Notes: generated by a model from the sequence alone, not told the origin. DNA of 32,500 bases from Streptomyces sp. NBC_00691 (GCF_036226665.1 NZ_CP109008.1:1-32500); one strand, 5' to 3'. Shown: positions 8,052-15,732, numbered from the stretch's first letter. Made by a program: numbers and translations.

Positions 8052-9200
8052 TTACGCCGCGCCTCCGTGGACGTCGACCACCTGCCACCGCTCTGCGTCC
8101 GCGGAGGCGACCCGGGTCAACTCGACTTGGTATGTCTGTTCGATCTGCGCTTCCCCGACCTTCCACATGACCCGCGCGGTTCCGGTCCGGTCGGTCCCTG
8201 TCCCTGCGTCCGCGGCCCATGACGTCACGCCGACCAGGGTCATACCTGCGGGGACGGGCGGGATCGTGGCGCCGGGCGCGGTCACGGCTCCCGTGTCGCC
8301 TCCCGCGTACGCCTTGAAGAAGGCGGACACGGTGCCTTCGGTCTGCTGCGCGAAGGTCGCGTCAGATTCGGGCGCCTTCAGGTCCGGGAGCGTCGGGCCG
8401 CTCGCGGGGAGCCCGACCATGCCGGGCGCTCCGGTCACGACGACTTGGCCGGCGGTGTGGACCACGGGGACTTCAAGGCCGATCCAGCGGTCCGCGGTCT
8501 TCGCGGGGGTGGCCTTCTTCTTGCCCTCCGCGGGGGTGCCCGCTTCCTCCGTGGTATGGAGCAGCACGTCCACCCGGACTCGCGCTTGCCCCTGCGTGGT
8601 CGGGGTGACTGCGCCGGGCTGGACGGTAAGCACGTCTTGCCGGCCGCGGCCGTCCCATCCCGCGTCGGTGTCGGAGTCCTTCGGCAGCAGTGCCGCGAGC
8701 GCCGCGGCTCGCGCGTCCTGGTCGTCTTCGTTCCACGTGAGGTAGGCGCGAGCGAAGCGGGCCGCGGCGGCTTGGGCGGCATCGCTCGGGTAGGCGGGCG
8801 CCGTCTTCACCGCGGCCGGCGGCGGGGCGTCGCTCTGGTTCGGGATGATCCAGCTTCGTACGCCCGTGATGACCGCGAGCCCGACCACGCCCCACAGCAC
8901 GCCGCGGCCCAACTTCCGCAGCGCGGCCGTGCTGGACTTCTCGTCAACCGTCGCCCACGGGGTGGCGGGCTCCGCCTTCGACGCGGGCGCGGAGGGGGTG
9001 GGCGTGGTCTGCTGCTGCGCCTTCAAGGTGGCGGCGGCGGACTCCCACGGGTTGGTCCCGGCCGGCTGCGCGGGCACCGTGCCGGGCATCGAGGAAGAGG
9101 GGGACGCGGCCTTCCCCTTCTTGCGTGCCTTCTTGCGCTCCCAGTCCCCCGGGTCTGGCAACCCGAGCACCTTCCGCGCGGTCGGCCCCAGTGTTGGCAT
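8052..9200 (-). CDS. TcpC-family conjugal transfer protein
   Basis: 382 residues. A basic head (ERKKARKKGK near residue 21-30), a linker with TPTPSAPAS (about 66-74) and one membrane span (about 99-119) lead into the outer part. This has two repeated NTF2-like regions: the first begins AAAARFARAYLTWNEDDQDAR, the second begins GTVSAFFKAYAGGDTGAV. Two tandem NTF2-like domains after one span is the known build of TcpC, the VirB8 equivalent of Gram-positive systems, which forms trimers in the channel. It is the first gene of the transfer operon, 42 bp downstream of the promoter's -10 box. The ATG at 9200 has a G-rich ribosome site about ten bases upstream. Confidence 0.85.
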   Translation of the reverse strand: MPTLGPTARKVLGLPDPGDWERKKARKKGKAASPSSSMPGTVPAQPAGTNPWESAAATLKAQQQTTPTPSAPASKAEPATPWATVDEKSSTAALRKLGRGVLWGVVGLAVITGVRSWIIPNQSDAPPPAAVKTAPAYPSDAAQAAAARFARAYLTWNEDDQDARAAALAALLPKDSDTDAGWDGRGRQDVLTVQPGAVTPTTQGQARVRVDVLLHTTEEAGTPAEGKKKATPAKTADRWIGLEVPVVHTAGQVVVTGAPGMVGLPASGPTLPDLKAPESDATFAQQTEGTVSAFFKAYAGGDTGAVTAPGATIPPVPAGMTLVGVTSWAADAGTGTDRTGTARVMWKVGEAQIEQTYQVELTRVASADAERWQVVDVHGGAA

Positions 9201-9242
9201 GAGTGCCCAACTCCCCCCGTAGCCCCATCCGTCAGGTGATCG

Positions 9243-9271
9243 ACCCTAGACCCGGGGTGATCGGTGGTCAA
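9243..9271 (-). promoter_or_regulatory. Promoter of the transfer operon
   Basis: Reading the minus strand, TTGACC (9271-9266) is followed after 17 bases by TAGGGT (9248-9243). Both match the streptomycete housekeeping consensus TTGACN / TAGRRT closely. Transcription would start near 9236, about 35 bases before the TcpC-like ATG. The site lies in the 156-bp divergent gap shared with the XRE regulator, so that protein is a natural candidate to control it. Confidence 0.75.
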
Positions 9272-9342
9272 AGAAGTTCGTAACTGTCCGGAAGGTCTAG
9301 CACGGGACTGTGACAACGCCCGGCGGTCCACCCTTCGGCCGC

Positions 9343-9348
9343 TACAGT
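9343..9348 (+). promoter_or_regulatory. -10 box of the XRE gene, probably giving a leaderless mRNA
   Basis: TACAGT lies eight bases before the ATG at 9357, the spacing that makes transcription start at the initiation codon. No purine-rich ribosome site precedes the ATG. I do not see a good -35 box at 17 or 18 bases upstream, which would suit a weak or activated promoter. Confidence 0.5.
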
Positions 9349-9356
9349 GCACGGCC

Positions 9357-9788
9357 ATGCGGCATAACGACCGGGCGCCGGCTGCGGTGCGGATTGATGG
9401 CGCCCGGCTTCGGGGACTTCGAATCGCTCGCGGCTTTCGCACACACAGACAGTTGGCCAACGCATTGGGTTGTGCGCGGAGCACGGTCAGTATGTGGGAG
9501 GCGTCGAAGTGCACCCCGCGGCCGGACACGCTCGCGCGGCTCGCGGCGCTGCTGGCCGTAGATGTGCGGGAACTGCTCGAAGCGTCGGAGCGCCCTTCCC
9601 TGCGTGGACTTCGGATGACCGCCGGCCTTCGGGCGGTTGATGTGGCGTGGGCTCTCGGGATTCAGAAGAGTTCGTATTGCGATGTCGAAACGGGCAGGCA
9701 GTCCATTCCCGGGCGCTGGTGGCCCGTGCTCGCCTCTTTACTGGATCAGCCGGAATCGGCCGTGCGGTCGCTGCTCGGTTCTCACTGA
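9357..9788 (+). CDS. XRE-family regulator with two helix-turn-helix domains
   Basis: 143 residues. Two XRE/Cro-like units lie in tandem, about 18-75 and 82-140. Both begin with the same LRGLR signature (ARLRGLRIARGF and SLRGLRMTAGL), which suggests internal duplication. The first has QLANALGCARSTVSMWEASKCTPRPDTLARLAALL, a textbook HTH; the second is more diverged (VAWALGIQKSSYCDVETGRQ). It faces away from the transfer operon and is the best candidate to regulate it. I prefer the ATG at 9357 because a -10 box stands right before it; an in-frame ATG at 9264 would place promoter sequence inside the gene. The gene ends just before a perfect hairpin. Confidence 0.85.
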   Translation: MRHNDRAPAAVRIDGARLRGLRIARGFRTHRQLANALGCARSTVSMWEASKCTPRPDTLARLAALLAVDVRELLEASERPSLRGLRMTAGLRAVDVAWALGIQKSSYCDVETGRQSIPGRWWPVLASLLDQPESAVRSLLGSH

Positions 9789-9816
9789 AGGCGCGGGAGG
9801 GCGGAGCCGGATAGGT

Positions 9817-9852
9817 CGAAGGCCGCGGAGTGTCGGCGCTCCGCGGCCTTCG
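9817..9852. terminator. Bidirectional hairpin terminator
   Basis: Arms CGAAGGCCGCGGAG (9817-9830) and CTCCGCGGCCTTCG (9839-9852) pair over 14 bp without mismatch around an 8-base loop. It lies between two convergent genes, the XRE regulator and the 136-residue protein, and can end both transcripts. A short T-rich stretch (GTTTGCTTCT) follows on the plus strand. Confidence 0.85.
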
Positions 9853-9868
9853 GTTTGCTTCTCGCCTG

Positions 9869-10279
9869 TCAGTCTTTTGCGAGCCGGGCGGGGTCGTCCC
9901 ATGTCGCTGCGCACGCCATTTGAATGCGGTCGACGGCATTTCCGGCGCCGGGTGGGAAGAGGACACCGCCGGGTGCGCGGGTGTCCACCCGATTGACGAG
10001 AGTGGCGGCGCGGGGGGCGATCTCATCCAGTAGCGCATTGGCGCGGTCGTTCGTCACCGGGGCAATGGGCCATCGAAGGAAGAACATCACTCCCACCAAT
10101 ACCGGCGGCTTAGCGCCGTCCGCCACATGGGCGCGCAGGGTGCCGCTTGCCAGATCCAGCATGACGAAGGCGGGGCGGACTTCTTTACCGAAGGCACCCC
10201 GGAGATCATTTCCGCCCGGGGTGAGGTATTCGCAGTGGACTGCGGGAGCGGGAAGTTTCACGGTTTCCGCTTCCATCAT
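9869..10279 (-). CDS. Unrecognised 136-residue protein downstream of the translocase
   Basis: No membrane span or metal-binding motif is visible. The sequence is rich in short beta-strand-like segments (RPAFVMLDLASGTLRAHV, PPVLVGVMFFLRWP) and ends NAVDRIQMACAATWDDPARLAKD. The start is one of two consecutive ATG codons at 10279 and 10276, with AAAAAGGGCGG upstream. The gene starts 26 bp after the stop of the FtsK-like gene and precedes a terminator, so it is the last gene of that unit. It may act with the translocase, but nothing in the sequence proves this. Confidence 0.7.
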   Translation of the reverse strand: MMEAETVKLPAPAVHCEYLTPGGNDLRGAFGKEVRPAFVMLDLASGTLRAHVADGAKPPVLVGVMFFLRWPIAPVTNDRANALLDEIAPRAATLVNRVDTRAPGGVLFPPGAGNAVDRIQMACAATWDDPARLAKD

Positions 10280-10305
10280 GACTGCACCGCCCTTTTTCGA
10301 TTCGG

Positions 10306-12549
10306 TCACTTCTTTGTGGTGCTCGCCTGAAAGCGGGTCGCCCAATCCTTCAATTCCTCTTCGGTGAAGTATGTCGTTCGACCGTCCGTGACACCTTCGG
10401 GAAACGTAATTCCCCTTTCCTCTCCCCTCTTCTTGTATTGCCGTGCCGTGCTGTGCTTCCACGGCAAAATACCTTCCTCGCACGCCTCCGCGAGCGAGTA
10501 CGTCCGGGGCAAGGCCGCGTCCTCCGCGGCTTCTTCCGGGCTCTCGCCTGTCGGCGCGGAGGGTGCGGAGGCTGTCACATGAGCGGTCACACGGGCAGTC
10601 ACAACGGGCGCTGTCACATGCTCTGAGCTGTGCGTAAGAGTCTTGACCCCCCCGCCGGCCCCTGGTGTGACTGTGGGGAGTGACAGCGGGCCGTACTCAC
10701 CTCCGGGCAGGAAGCGCCGGACCGCTGTCGTAAGGTCCGCCTCTTCCAAGACCTCTTCCGTGATCCACGGCGCCATTTCTCCGGCATCGAACCATGCGGG
10801 CGCCTTCGGGCATTGCTGTAGCAGCTCCGCGACCCGGGGTGTGATGTAACTCGGCTGCAACTCGCGGACGAAGAGGTGTTCCCCGTCCGGTGCCTGCCTC
10901 TTGTCCGCGTAGGCGCCGCGGCCTTTTACGTCGGTGTCGTACTGGACGACCGGGGTTGCCTGCCCGAAGGCCACGCCCCACGAAACACGGTCCTGCTGTC
11001 CCACAATGATTTTGGTTCCGATTTGGGATCTTTCCATGGTGCCACCGAAGAAGGTGTTGGCGAATTGCTGCGTACCAACCACGATCCGGTGATTACTGGA
11101 ACGCCCCTGAAGGAGAATGATCGAGAACCATTCGAGGAAGGGCGGGGCGCCCTTGCCCTTCAGTCCGTGACGCCACCATGTGTAAGCGAGTTTGATCAGG
11201 GTCGGCAATTCGTCAATGACGAGAGTGCGCGGGACCAATTGATCCCGTGCCCCCGCAGCGGCGTATTTTCCTTGCGCTTCCTCCGCGGCCATCATGGAGA
11301 CCATGAATTCCGCGAAGGCGGCAACGCAGGATCGGACCGTCTTGTGGACCCGGACGCCGGAGTGGCCTTCCGCTTCAATCAGGCTGTTTCGCTTCGTGTC
11401 GAGAATGTCAATTAGTTCCCCGTGCTGTCGACCGTGAACGATCGGGATATACAGAACGGTCGACTTGCCCGACCCGGTGTCACCAGCCACGCCCCAATGC
11501 GGTGTTGCGGTCTGCGTGTGGACAACCGCGTCCACGATGGTGTCACCTTCGATGGCTTGCCCCACGAAGACTTCGTATCGGTTGCCGGTCGACTTCCATT
11601 CCACATATTCGGGGAGCTTGGGCCGCTCTGCGGGCTTCGGTTTCCGCGTCCACTTCACGTAGTGCTCTGGCCCCGTGCGTTCCCAGTGGGCCACCCACTC
11701 CCCGGGGATGCGGGTTTCCACGATGTGGTCCAGCGCCGACATGGCCTCTTTCCCGCCCATCCATGAAACGGGGATGCGGACCACGATCCGCGCGCCGTCC
11801 GCGGAAAGGTCCGGCGAGAGGTTCACCCACTTTTCGCGGCGCTCGCCCTCTTCGAGCCGGAGCACTTGGCGGACCGCCACGAAGAGGGAGGGGCCGTGAA
11901 TCTCGTCATCTGTGGGGCTTCGCGGCTCCCACAACGTGAGTCCACCCGGACCGGTGAGCGCCACCAGCAGCACGACGACGGCCGCGCCGATCAGGGCGAG
12001 TTGCGCCGGCTCGGGGAAGCGCCACAACCCCCACGCCGCGAGGAAGGGCGCGAGCCGGATCAGGGAGCGCGCGGCGTGCGGCCACCGGGTCCACGCCGCG
12101 AGAGCCCGCCCCATGCTCGCCGTCACGCTCCATGCCCCGCGGAGGGGTGCGAGCGCCGCCCGGACGGCCCGCGAACCGCGGCCCGGGGGCTTCTTCGGCA
12201 GACCCAATGCGGACGCGGGAGCGCGGGGGGAGGGGACGGCGCTGATCGCCGCGGCCGGCCCGCCCTGGTCGTCTACCAGGACCCCCGAGCGCCACCACGT
12301 GGCCGTGCTGCGCGGCTCGCCGTTCAGGTCCCGCCCCGCGACGTACCGGCCGATCGTGCGGGCGGCGCCGCCCACGACTCTTTCAATCGCTTCGTTCAGT
12401 TCCTTGTTCGGTCCGCTGGACCCGCCCTTGCCCTTCTCGTTCATCGCGTACGCGATCAGCAGCAGCGCGAGCAGCAGACCGCCGCCGCCGGGGAGCGCGT
12501 AGCCGGGGAGATCCGGCAGGTTGTCCCACGGCGCGGCTTGTTCGAGCAT
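10306..12549 (-). CDS. FtsK/SpoIIIE-type DNA translocase (TraB/TcpA-like) with C-terminal HTH-like domain
   Basis: 747 residues. An N-terminal hydrophobic segment (YALPGGGGLLLALLLIAYAM) and another pair near 190-225 anchor it in the membrane. The motor domain has Walker A GDTGSGKS (residues 356-363) and Walker B RTLVIDEL (Asp446, Glu447), then GRSSNHRIVVGTQQF, the typical FtsK-like glutamine motif. Such proteins move DNA through the membrane during conjugation, as single strand with a relaxase or as double strand in the streptomycete TraB route. After a Thr/Ala/Val-rich linker, the last 65 residues (YSLAEACEEGILPW ... TYFTEEELKDWATRF) look like a MerR/excisionase-type winged helix, which could recognise the transfer locus. 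The ATG at 12549 and a GTG at 12552 are both well placed behind GGAGGGGG. The C-terminal half uses less GC-rich codons than the N-terminal half. Confidence 0.87.
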   Translation of the reverse strand: MLEQAAPWDNLPDLPGYALPGGGGLLLALLLIAYAMNEKGKGGSSGPNKELNEAIERVVGGAARTIGRYVAGRDLNGEPRSTATWWRSGVLVDDQGGPAAAISAVPSPRAPASALGLPKKPPGRGSRAVRAALAPLRGAWSVTASMGRALAAWTRWPHAARSLIRLAPFLAAWGLWRFPEPAQLALIGAAVVVLLVALTGPGGLTLWEPRSPTDDEIHGPSLFVAVRQVLRLEEGERREKWVNLSPDLSADGARIVVRIPVSWMGGKEAMSALDHIVETRIPGEWVAHWERTGPEHYVKWTRKPKPAERPKLPEYVEWKSTGNRYEVFVGQAIEGDTIVDAVVHTQTATPHWGVAGDTGSGKSTVLYIPIVHGRQHGELIDILDTKRNSLIEAEGHSGVRVHKTVRSCVAAFAEFMVSMMAAEEAQGKYAAAGARDQLVPRTLVIDELPTLIKLAYTWWRHGLKGKGAPPFLEWFSIILLQGRSSNHRIVVGTQQFANTFFGGTMERSQIGTKIIVGQQDRVSWGVAFGQATPVVQYDTDVKGRGAYADKRQAPDGEHLFVRELQPSYITPRVAELLQQCPKAPAWFDAGEMAPWITEEVLEEADLTTAVRRFLPGGEYGPLSLPTVTPGAGGGVKTLTHSSEHVTAPVVTARVTAHVTASAPSAPTGESPEEAAEDAALPRTYSLAEACEEGILPWKHSTARQYKKRGEERGITFPEGVTDGRTTYFTEEELKDWATRFQASTTKK

Positions 12550-12597
12550 CACGTTTCCCCCTCCGTTCAGCACTGGTGTTGACCTTATGCCGAACCG

Positions 12598-12632
12598 CGA
12601 ACGCCCCCCGGCGGGCGGCCGGGGGGCGTTCG
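12598..12632. terminator. Hairpin terminator
   Basis: Arms CGAACGCCCCCCGG (12598-12611) and CCGGGGGGCGTTCG (12619-12632) form 14 perfect pairs with a 7-base loop. It lies 17 bases beyond the stop of the 395-residue gene on the minus strand and separates it from the translocase unit. No strong U-tract follows. Confidence 0.8.
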
Positions 12633-12649
12633 AGCGGGGCGGGGAGGGG

Positions 12650-13837
12650 TTACGCCTCCGCGGCCGGTTGGCTGTCCCACAGGTGGACCGTGGACCCGGT
12701 ACGCAGCGGCTTGCCTTCCGGTCCTTTGATGTGGCCCGGGACGATGCGGTCTTCGTGCTCGCACTCGCCGGCGCCGTGCGCCCGGGGGTTCATGCAGGTG
12801 TTCCGCCGGTACGGGCGTACGGGCCACCGACACGACCACTGCGGTTCGCGGCGCCCCGTGCTCGCCTCCGCGTCTTCCGCGGCGGCTTTCGGGGAGGGGC
12901 GGCGGCCGGGGTGTACGCGGACGATGCGCACGGCGCCGGACGCGGTGATCCCTTGGCGGCGGTCGCGCTTCTGGCCGGCTCGCGCTCGGGGGACGTCTTC
13001 GACTTCGGCCCACTGGTTCTTTCCGTCGTGGCCCATGAGTTGCCACGCGGTGTAGAGCACGTGGGACCACAGTTCGGTGGTGTCGGGTTGGGCCGGCCCG
13101 AACGCCGCTCCCTCCCGTAGCAGCATTTCGTTATCCCACCCGAGCACGGGGCCGTGGGTGGCCCGGGTGGCATCGATGGCGCCGGCGGTGATGACCGCGC
13201 CGTCTGGCATGGTGGCGATCTCCGTTTCCGGGGCGAGCCCGGAGAAGATGCCGCGCGGTGAGTAGAAGGTGAGCCACACCCCGCGGAAGTCCGGCGGGAT
13301 CGTGCCCGTGCGCCCCTGTCCGCGGAATGTCCAGCGGACGGAGCCTTGATCCAGTGCCACCGCTTGGGGGCTCCACACTGACCAGGACACGGCCACGATC
13401 GGGGTTGTGACCACGGCGGGCGCCACGGAGTTACCGGCGAGCGCGCCGGCGAAGACCGCGGCCACGTCTTCGGTGTATCCGCCGATCGGCTCCCCGAAGA
13501 CGATCATTCCGGCTTCGGAGGGGAGGCGCCGGAGCGTCATGGGCTCCGTGGGCGGGGTTGCGGCGGCGGCAAGGGCGAGCGCGGTCATGTCCGGGGTGGC
13601 GTAGTACAGCTCTGCCCGGTTCAAGCGGTCGTGCTCGGAGCGGGTGAGGAGGATTGACCCGATCGACTCCGCGGAGGCGTCGACGCCGGGCACGGTCGGC
13701 ACGATGGTGCAGCGCCCGGCGCTCAGCGCTCCGCGCATCGTCGTGGTGGCGACGTCGCCGGACAGGTAGTCCAGCAGCTCCCCGCGCCATTCGGGGAGCT
13801 GTCGCGGGTCGGGTGGTTCCCATCGGGTCGCCGTCAT
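12650..13837 (-). CDS. Unrecognised 395-residue protein with Cys/His-containing C-terminus
   Basis: I do not recognise a named family. The first 260 residues are mostly short hydrophobic strands with no membrane span (ELYYATPDMTALALAAAATPP, GMIVFGEPIGGYTEDVAAVFAGALAG, VRWTFRGQGRTGTIPPDFRGVWLTFY). A basic region follows (RARAGQKRDRRQG). The tail SCRWPVRPYRRNTCMNP ... GECEHEDRIVPGHIKG has three Cys and two His that could bind a metal ion. From memory, this tail recurs in uncharacterised proteins of actinobacterial plasmids and phages; I cannot verify that here. The ATG at 13837 has GGAAGGGG upstream. The gene is a single transcription unit between two hairpins. Confidence 0.75.
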   Translation of the reverse strand: MTATRWEPPDPRQLPEWRGELLDYLSGDVATTTMRGALSAGRCTIVPTVPGVDASAESIGSILLTRSEHDRLNRAELYYATPDMTALALAAAATPPTEPMTLRRLPSEAGMIVFGEPIGGYTEDVAAVFAGALAGNSVAPAVVTTPIVAVSWSVWSPQAVALDQGSVRWTFRGQGRTGTIPPDFRGVWLTFYSPRGIFSGLAPETEIATMPDGAVITAGAIDATRATHGPVLGWDNEMLLREGAAFGPAQPDTTELWSHVLYTAWQLMGHDGKNQWAEVEDVPRARAGQKRDRRQGITASGAVRIVRVHPGRRPSPKAAAEDAEASTGRREPQWSCRWPVRPYRRNTCMNPRAHGAGECEHEDRIVPGHIKGPEGKPLRTGSTVHLWDSQPAAEA

Positions 13838-13876
13838 TCGTACCCCTTCCGTGGGTGGTGGGTGATGATGTGACAG

Positions 13877-13909
13877 CGGGCCGCCCCCAACTCCAATGGG
13901 GGCGGCCCG
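13877..13909. terminator. Hairpin terminator
   Basis: Arms CGGGCCGCCCCCA (13877-13889) and TGGGGGCGGCCCG (13897-13909) pair over 13 bp around a 7-base loop. It lies downstream of the 98-residue gene on the minus strand and 40 bases before the next ATG at 13837. It therefore isolates the 395-residue gene, whose own promoter must lie in that short gap or overlap the hairpin. Confidence 0.8.
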
Positions 13910-14004
13910 TGGTGTCCTGCGGGTGATGCTGTCGCGGGGTGATCGGAGCGTATCGACTCACCGGGGGCGGTTCGGCGCCTTGACCGATCCTCACCCGAGC
14001 GGGG

Positions 14005-14301
14005 TCAGGTGCCGCACAGGCAGAACGGGCAATCACAGGAGTGGTCCGCGTACTCCGCGGCGGCTTCGTCGTGTTCCTCGGACACGTCGGCTCCGAGCGA
14101 TCCCCACTTTCCGGCGGCGCGCTCGCGGTCGACGGCCGCGCGTACCTCTTCGATGGCGGCGGACAGTTGGTCCAACCCGTACGCCACGATGTCCGGGTGT
14201 TCCTTCAGGTACCCGCGGACCCGGACGTCCGCGAGATCCGTCACCAGGGCGGACCCTGCGGTCTGAAGGCTCGCCATCCATCGGTCTCGTTCGTCCAGCA
14301 C
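14005..14301 (-). CDS. Small acidic protein with Cys-rich tail
   Basis: 98 residues. Mostly helical in appearance (LSAAIEEVRAAVDRERAAGK), with an acidic stretch and a cysteine-rich end, HSCDCPFCLCGT, which has four Cys and one His in ten residues and probably binds metal. The start is GTG 14301 with a G-run in front. It begins 10 bp after the stop of the 167-residue gene, so the two are cotranscribed. Function unknown. Confidence 0.75.
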   Translation of the reverse strand: MLDERDRWMASLQTAGSALVTDLADVRVRGYLKEHPDIVAYGLDQLSAAIEEVRAAVDRERAAGKWGSLGADVSEEHDEAAAEYADHSCDCPFCLCGT

Positions 14302-14311
14302 GGCGCCCCCT

Positions 14312-14815
14312 TCAGTGCTCGCGCGACGTGATCACGCGCGCTTCGGGGACCTGCGGGGACTCGGGGGCGAAGACGGGCGTTCCACCCATGTGGGTGATGG
14401 CGCGAGCCTGCCCCAACAGAGCGTTGAAGCGGTTGTGGAGCCGGCGCGCGTCGGAGAGGAGACCATCACGGGCATGGTGCCGCTCCATGCCCCGGATGGC
14501 GTCCGCGATCCACGTGATTTCGTGGGCGTACAGGGGGAGGCGGGCGCGCTGCGGGTCCGGCTGGACGACGGAGGCGGCGCCGGCGCGCTGGTACAGCTCC
14601 GCGATCACGTCGTGAACGGTGATGAAGCCCATCCCGTAGAAGGGGGGACTTTCCAACCACCCGCGCCGCAGTCGATCCGCTTCGAGTAACGCCGCTTCCA
14701 GCGACGCGAGTTCGTCCAAGTTGATCGCGATCACTTCCGGCTGTGCGGGTGCGCTCGGGGTCGGGGTCGTCTGCTTACGGAACACGGGTCCTCCGCTGTC
14801 GTCTCGGCTGGTCAT
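14312..14815 (-). CDS. Unrecognised 167-residue helical protein
   Basis: The N-terminus carries the linker-like TTPTPSAPAQ, also seen in transfer proteins of this window. The rest is predicted helical (ELASLEAALLEADRLRRGW, EITWIADAIRGMERHHARDG, LHNRFNALLGQARAITHM). No catalytic or metal-binding motif is visible. GGAAG stands immediately before the ATG at 14815, a poor ribosome site, and a hairpin ends 16 bases upstream (14831-14865). Transcripts from the 107-residue gene would have to read through that hairpin, or a promoter is hidden in the gap. Start confidence is moderate. Confidence 0.7.
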   Translation of the reverse strand: MTSRDDSGGPVFRKQTTPTPSAPAQPEVIAINLDELASLEAALLEADRLRRGWLESPPFYGMGFITVHDVIAELYQRAGAASVVQPDPQRARLPLYAHEITWIADAIRGMERHHARDGLLSDARRLHNRFNALLGQARAITHMGGTPVFAPESPQVPEARVITSREH

Positions 14816-14830
14816 CTTCCGGGAGCACGG

Positions 14831-14865
14831 CGCCCCGGGTTGCCCAGTGATGGGCACCCGGGGCG
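14831..14865. terminator. Hairpin, probable terminator or attenuator
   Basis: Left arm 14831-14846 and right arm 14851-14865 pair over 15 bp with one bulged T and a GTGA tetraloop. It lies between the 107-residue and 167-residue genes, both on the minus strand. Its closeness to the following start codon would also allow it to act as an attenuator. Confidence 0.7.
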
Positions 14866-14897
14866 TGTGCTGTGCCACGTCGGGGTGCTGTCGGCGC

Positions 14898-15221
14898 TCA
14901 GACCGTGCGGCGCGCGATGGTGTCGGCGCCCGGGTCGCCGTCGCTCCAACCCCACTCGCCGGAGTCGTGGCCGTCGCTGGGGTCGTGGTCGGGGTCGTCG
15001 GCGCACTGCCACCAGTCGCCCTCCGGGTCCGCGAACATCGCGGTGCACGTGTCGGGGTCCGGGGTGAACGGCGGGGCGAGCAGCCCGACCGCGGCAATCG
15101 TGGCCGCCACGGTGTCCGTGATCGTGACCGTGCCGACGTCGGCGCGGGCGCTGTGCAGAACGCCGGCCGCGGCCTTGACCGCGGCGTTGTACTGGTCGTC
15201 AGTCAGGATCGTGCGGGCCAT
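14898..15221 (-). CDS. Unrecognised 107-residue acidic protein under the palindromic promoter
   Basis: The first half is helical with Ala and Val (DDQYNAAVKAAAGVLHSARADV, TDTVAATIAAVGLLAPPF). The second half is strongly acidic and Trp-rich (DPEGDWWQCADDPDHDPSDGHDSGEWGWSDGD), giving a protein of low isoelectric point. Small acidic proteins of this kind are often inhibitors or DNA mimics; that is speculation here. The ATG at 15221 has AGAAGGGGAGGG upstream, an excellent ribosome site. The gene stands alone between a GCCTCACNGTGAGGC promoter (15269-15299) and a hairpin. Confidence 0.75.
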   Translation of the reverse strand: MARTILTDDQYNAAVKAAAGVLHSARADVGTVTITDTVAATIAAVGLLAPPFTPDPDTCTAMFADPEGDWWQCADDPDHDPSDGHDSGEWGWSDGDPGADTIARRTV

Positions 15222-15268
15222 GAGCCCTCCCCTTCTCTGATGTCGGGCGAGTCCGCCCGGCGTTGACT

Positions 15269-15299
15269 CAACTATGCCTCACCGTGAGGCGAAGTGCAA
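15269..15299 (-). promoter_or_regulatory. Palindromic promoter/operator, copy 1
   Basis: On the minus strand, TTGCAC (15299-15294) and CATAGT (15276-15271) are 17 bases apart. Between them lies the perfect palindrome GCCTCACCGTGAGGC (15276-15290), so a bound repressor would block RNA polymerase. It is 55 bases upstream of the 107-residue gene. Four related sites occur at 15621, 24592, 25874 and 31923. Confidence 0.8.
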
Positions 15300-15321
15300 G
15301 GGGTGCACGCTCGCGCCGGGG

Positions 15322-15546
15322 TCACGTCTTCTTCAGGTCGCTGCGGGCGCCGCGGCCGGGTCGGGCCGCCTTCGCCGTACGGACTTGCTCGCGGTCGTAC
15401 AGGGAGGCGCCGCCGCGGCCGGGCTCCCGGCCGGTCGCGCGCACTCCCCACCGGGACAGCGTTCTACGGGCGGAGTCGGTGGACGCGGCGCCGATGTACT
15501 CGGCAACTTCCGCGATCGTCCACGTGGTGGGCTCGGGGTCGGACAC
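15322..15546 (-). CDS. Small MerR/AlpA-type helix-turn-helix protein
   Basis: 74 residues. WTIAEVAEYIGAASTDSARRTLSRWGV is a winged-helix type HTH, followed by a basic wing and the DNA-binding-like end SLYDREQVRTAKAARPGRGARSDLKKT. Proteins of this build act as excisionases or small transcription factors on actinobacterial plasmids and phages. No integrase is in the window, so an excisionase role is not supported. The start is GTG 15546 with GGGAG eight bases upstream. It is driven by the degenerate copy of the palindromic promoter. Confidence 0.78.
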   Translation of the reverse strand: MSDPEPTTWTIAEVAEYIGAASTDSARRTLSRWGVRATGREPGRGGASLYDREQVRTAKAARPGRGARSDLKKT

Positions 15547-15620
15547 GGATGGATCTCCCTTCAGCGGGTGGCGGCCGTCCGGCGGCGGTCGCTACTGGTC
15601 GCCCGGGTGGGCATACTCCA

Positions 15621-15651
15621 CAACCTTGCCGCATTGTGAGGCGAAGTGGAA
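15621..15651 (-). promoter_or_regulatory. Palindromic promoter/operator, copy 2 (degenerate)
   Basis: The minus strand has TTCCAC (15651-15646) and CAAGGT (15628-15623) at 17 bases. The central 15 bases (15628-15642) match GCCTCACNGTGAGGC except at two positions in the downstream arm. It precedes the 74-residue HTH gene by 82 bases. One intact half and one damaged half suggest weaker repression. Confidence 0.6.
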
Positions 15652-15683
15652 GGGGTGATCGTGGGCGAGTCTCCCCCGCAACG

Positions 15684-15723
15684 ACGGAGGGCGCCCCCGG
15701 GTATCACCGGGGGCGCCCTCCGT
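15684..15723. terminator. Strong hairpin terminator of the replication operon
   Basis: A 17-bp perfect stem (15684-15700 with 15707-15723) closes a 6-base loop GTATCA. It begins 10 bases beyond the stop of the Tpg-like gene on the minus strand and ends the tap/tpg-like unit. Confidence 0.85.
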
Positions 15724-15732
15724 GCTGTCCGC

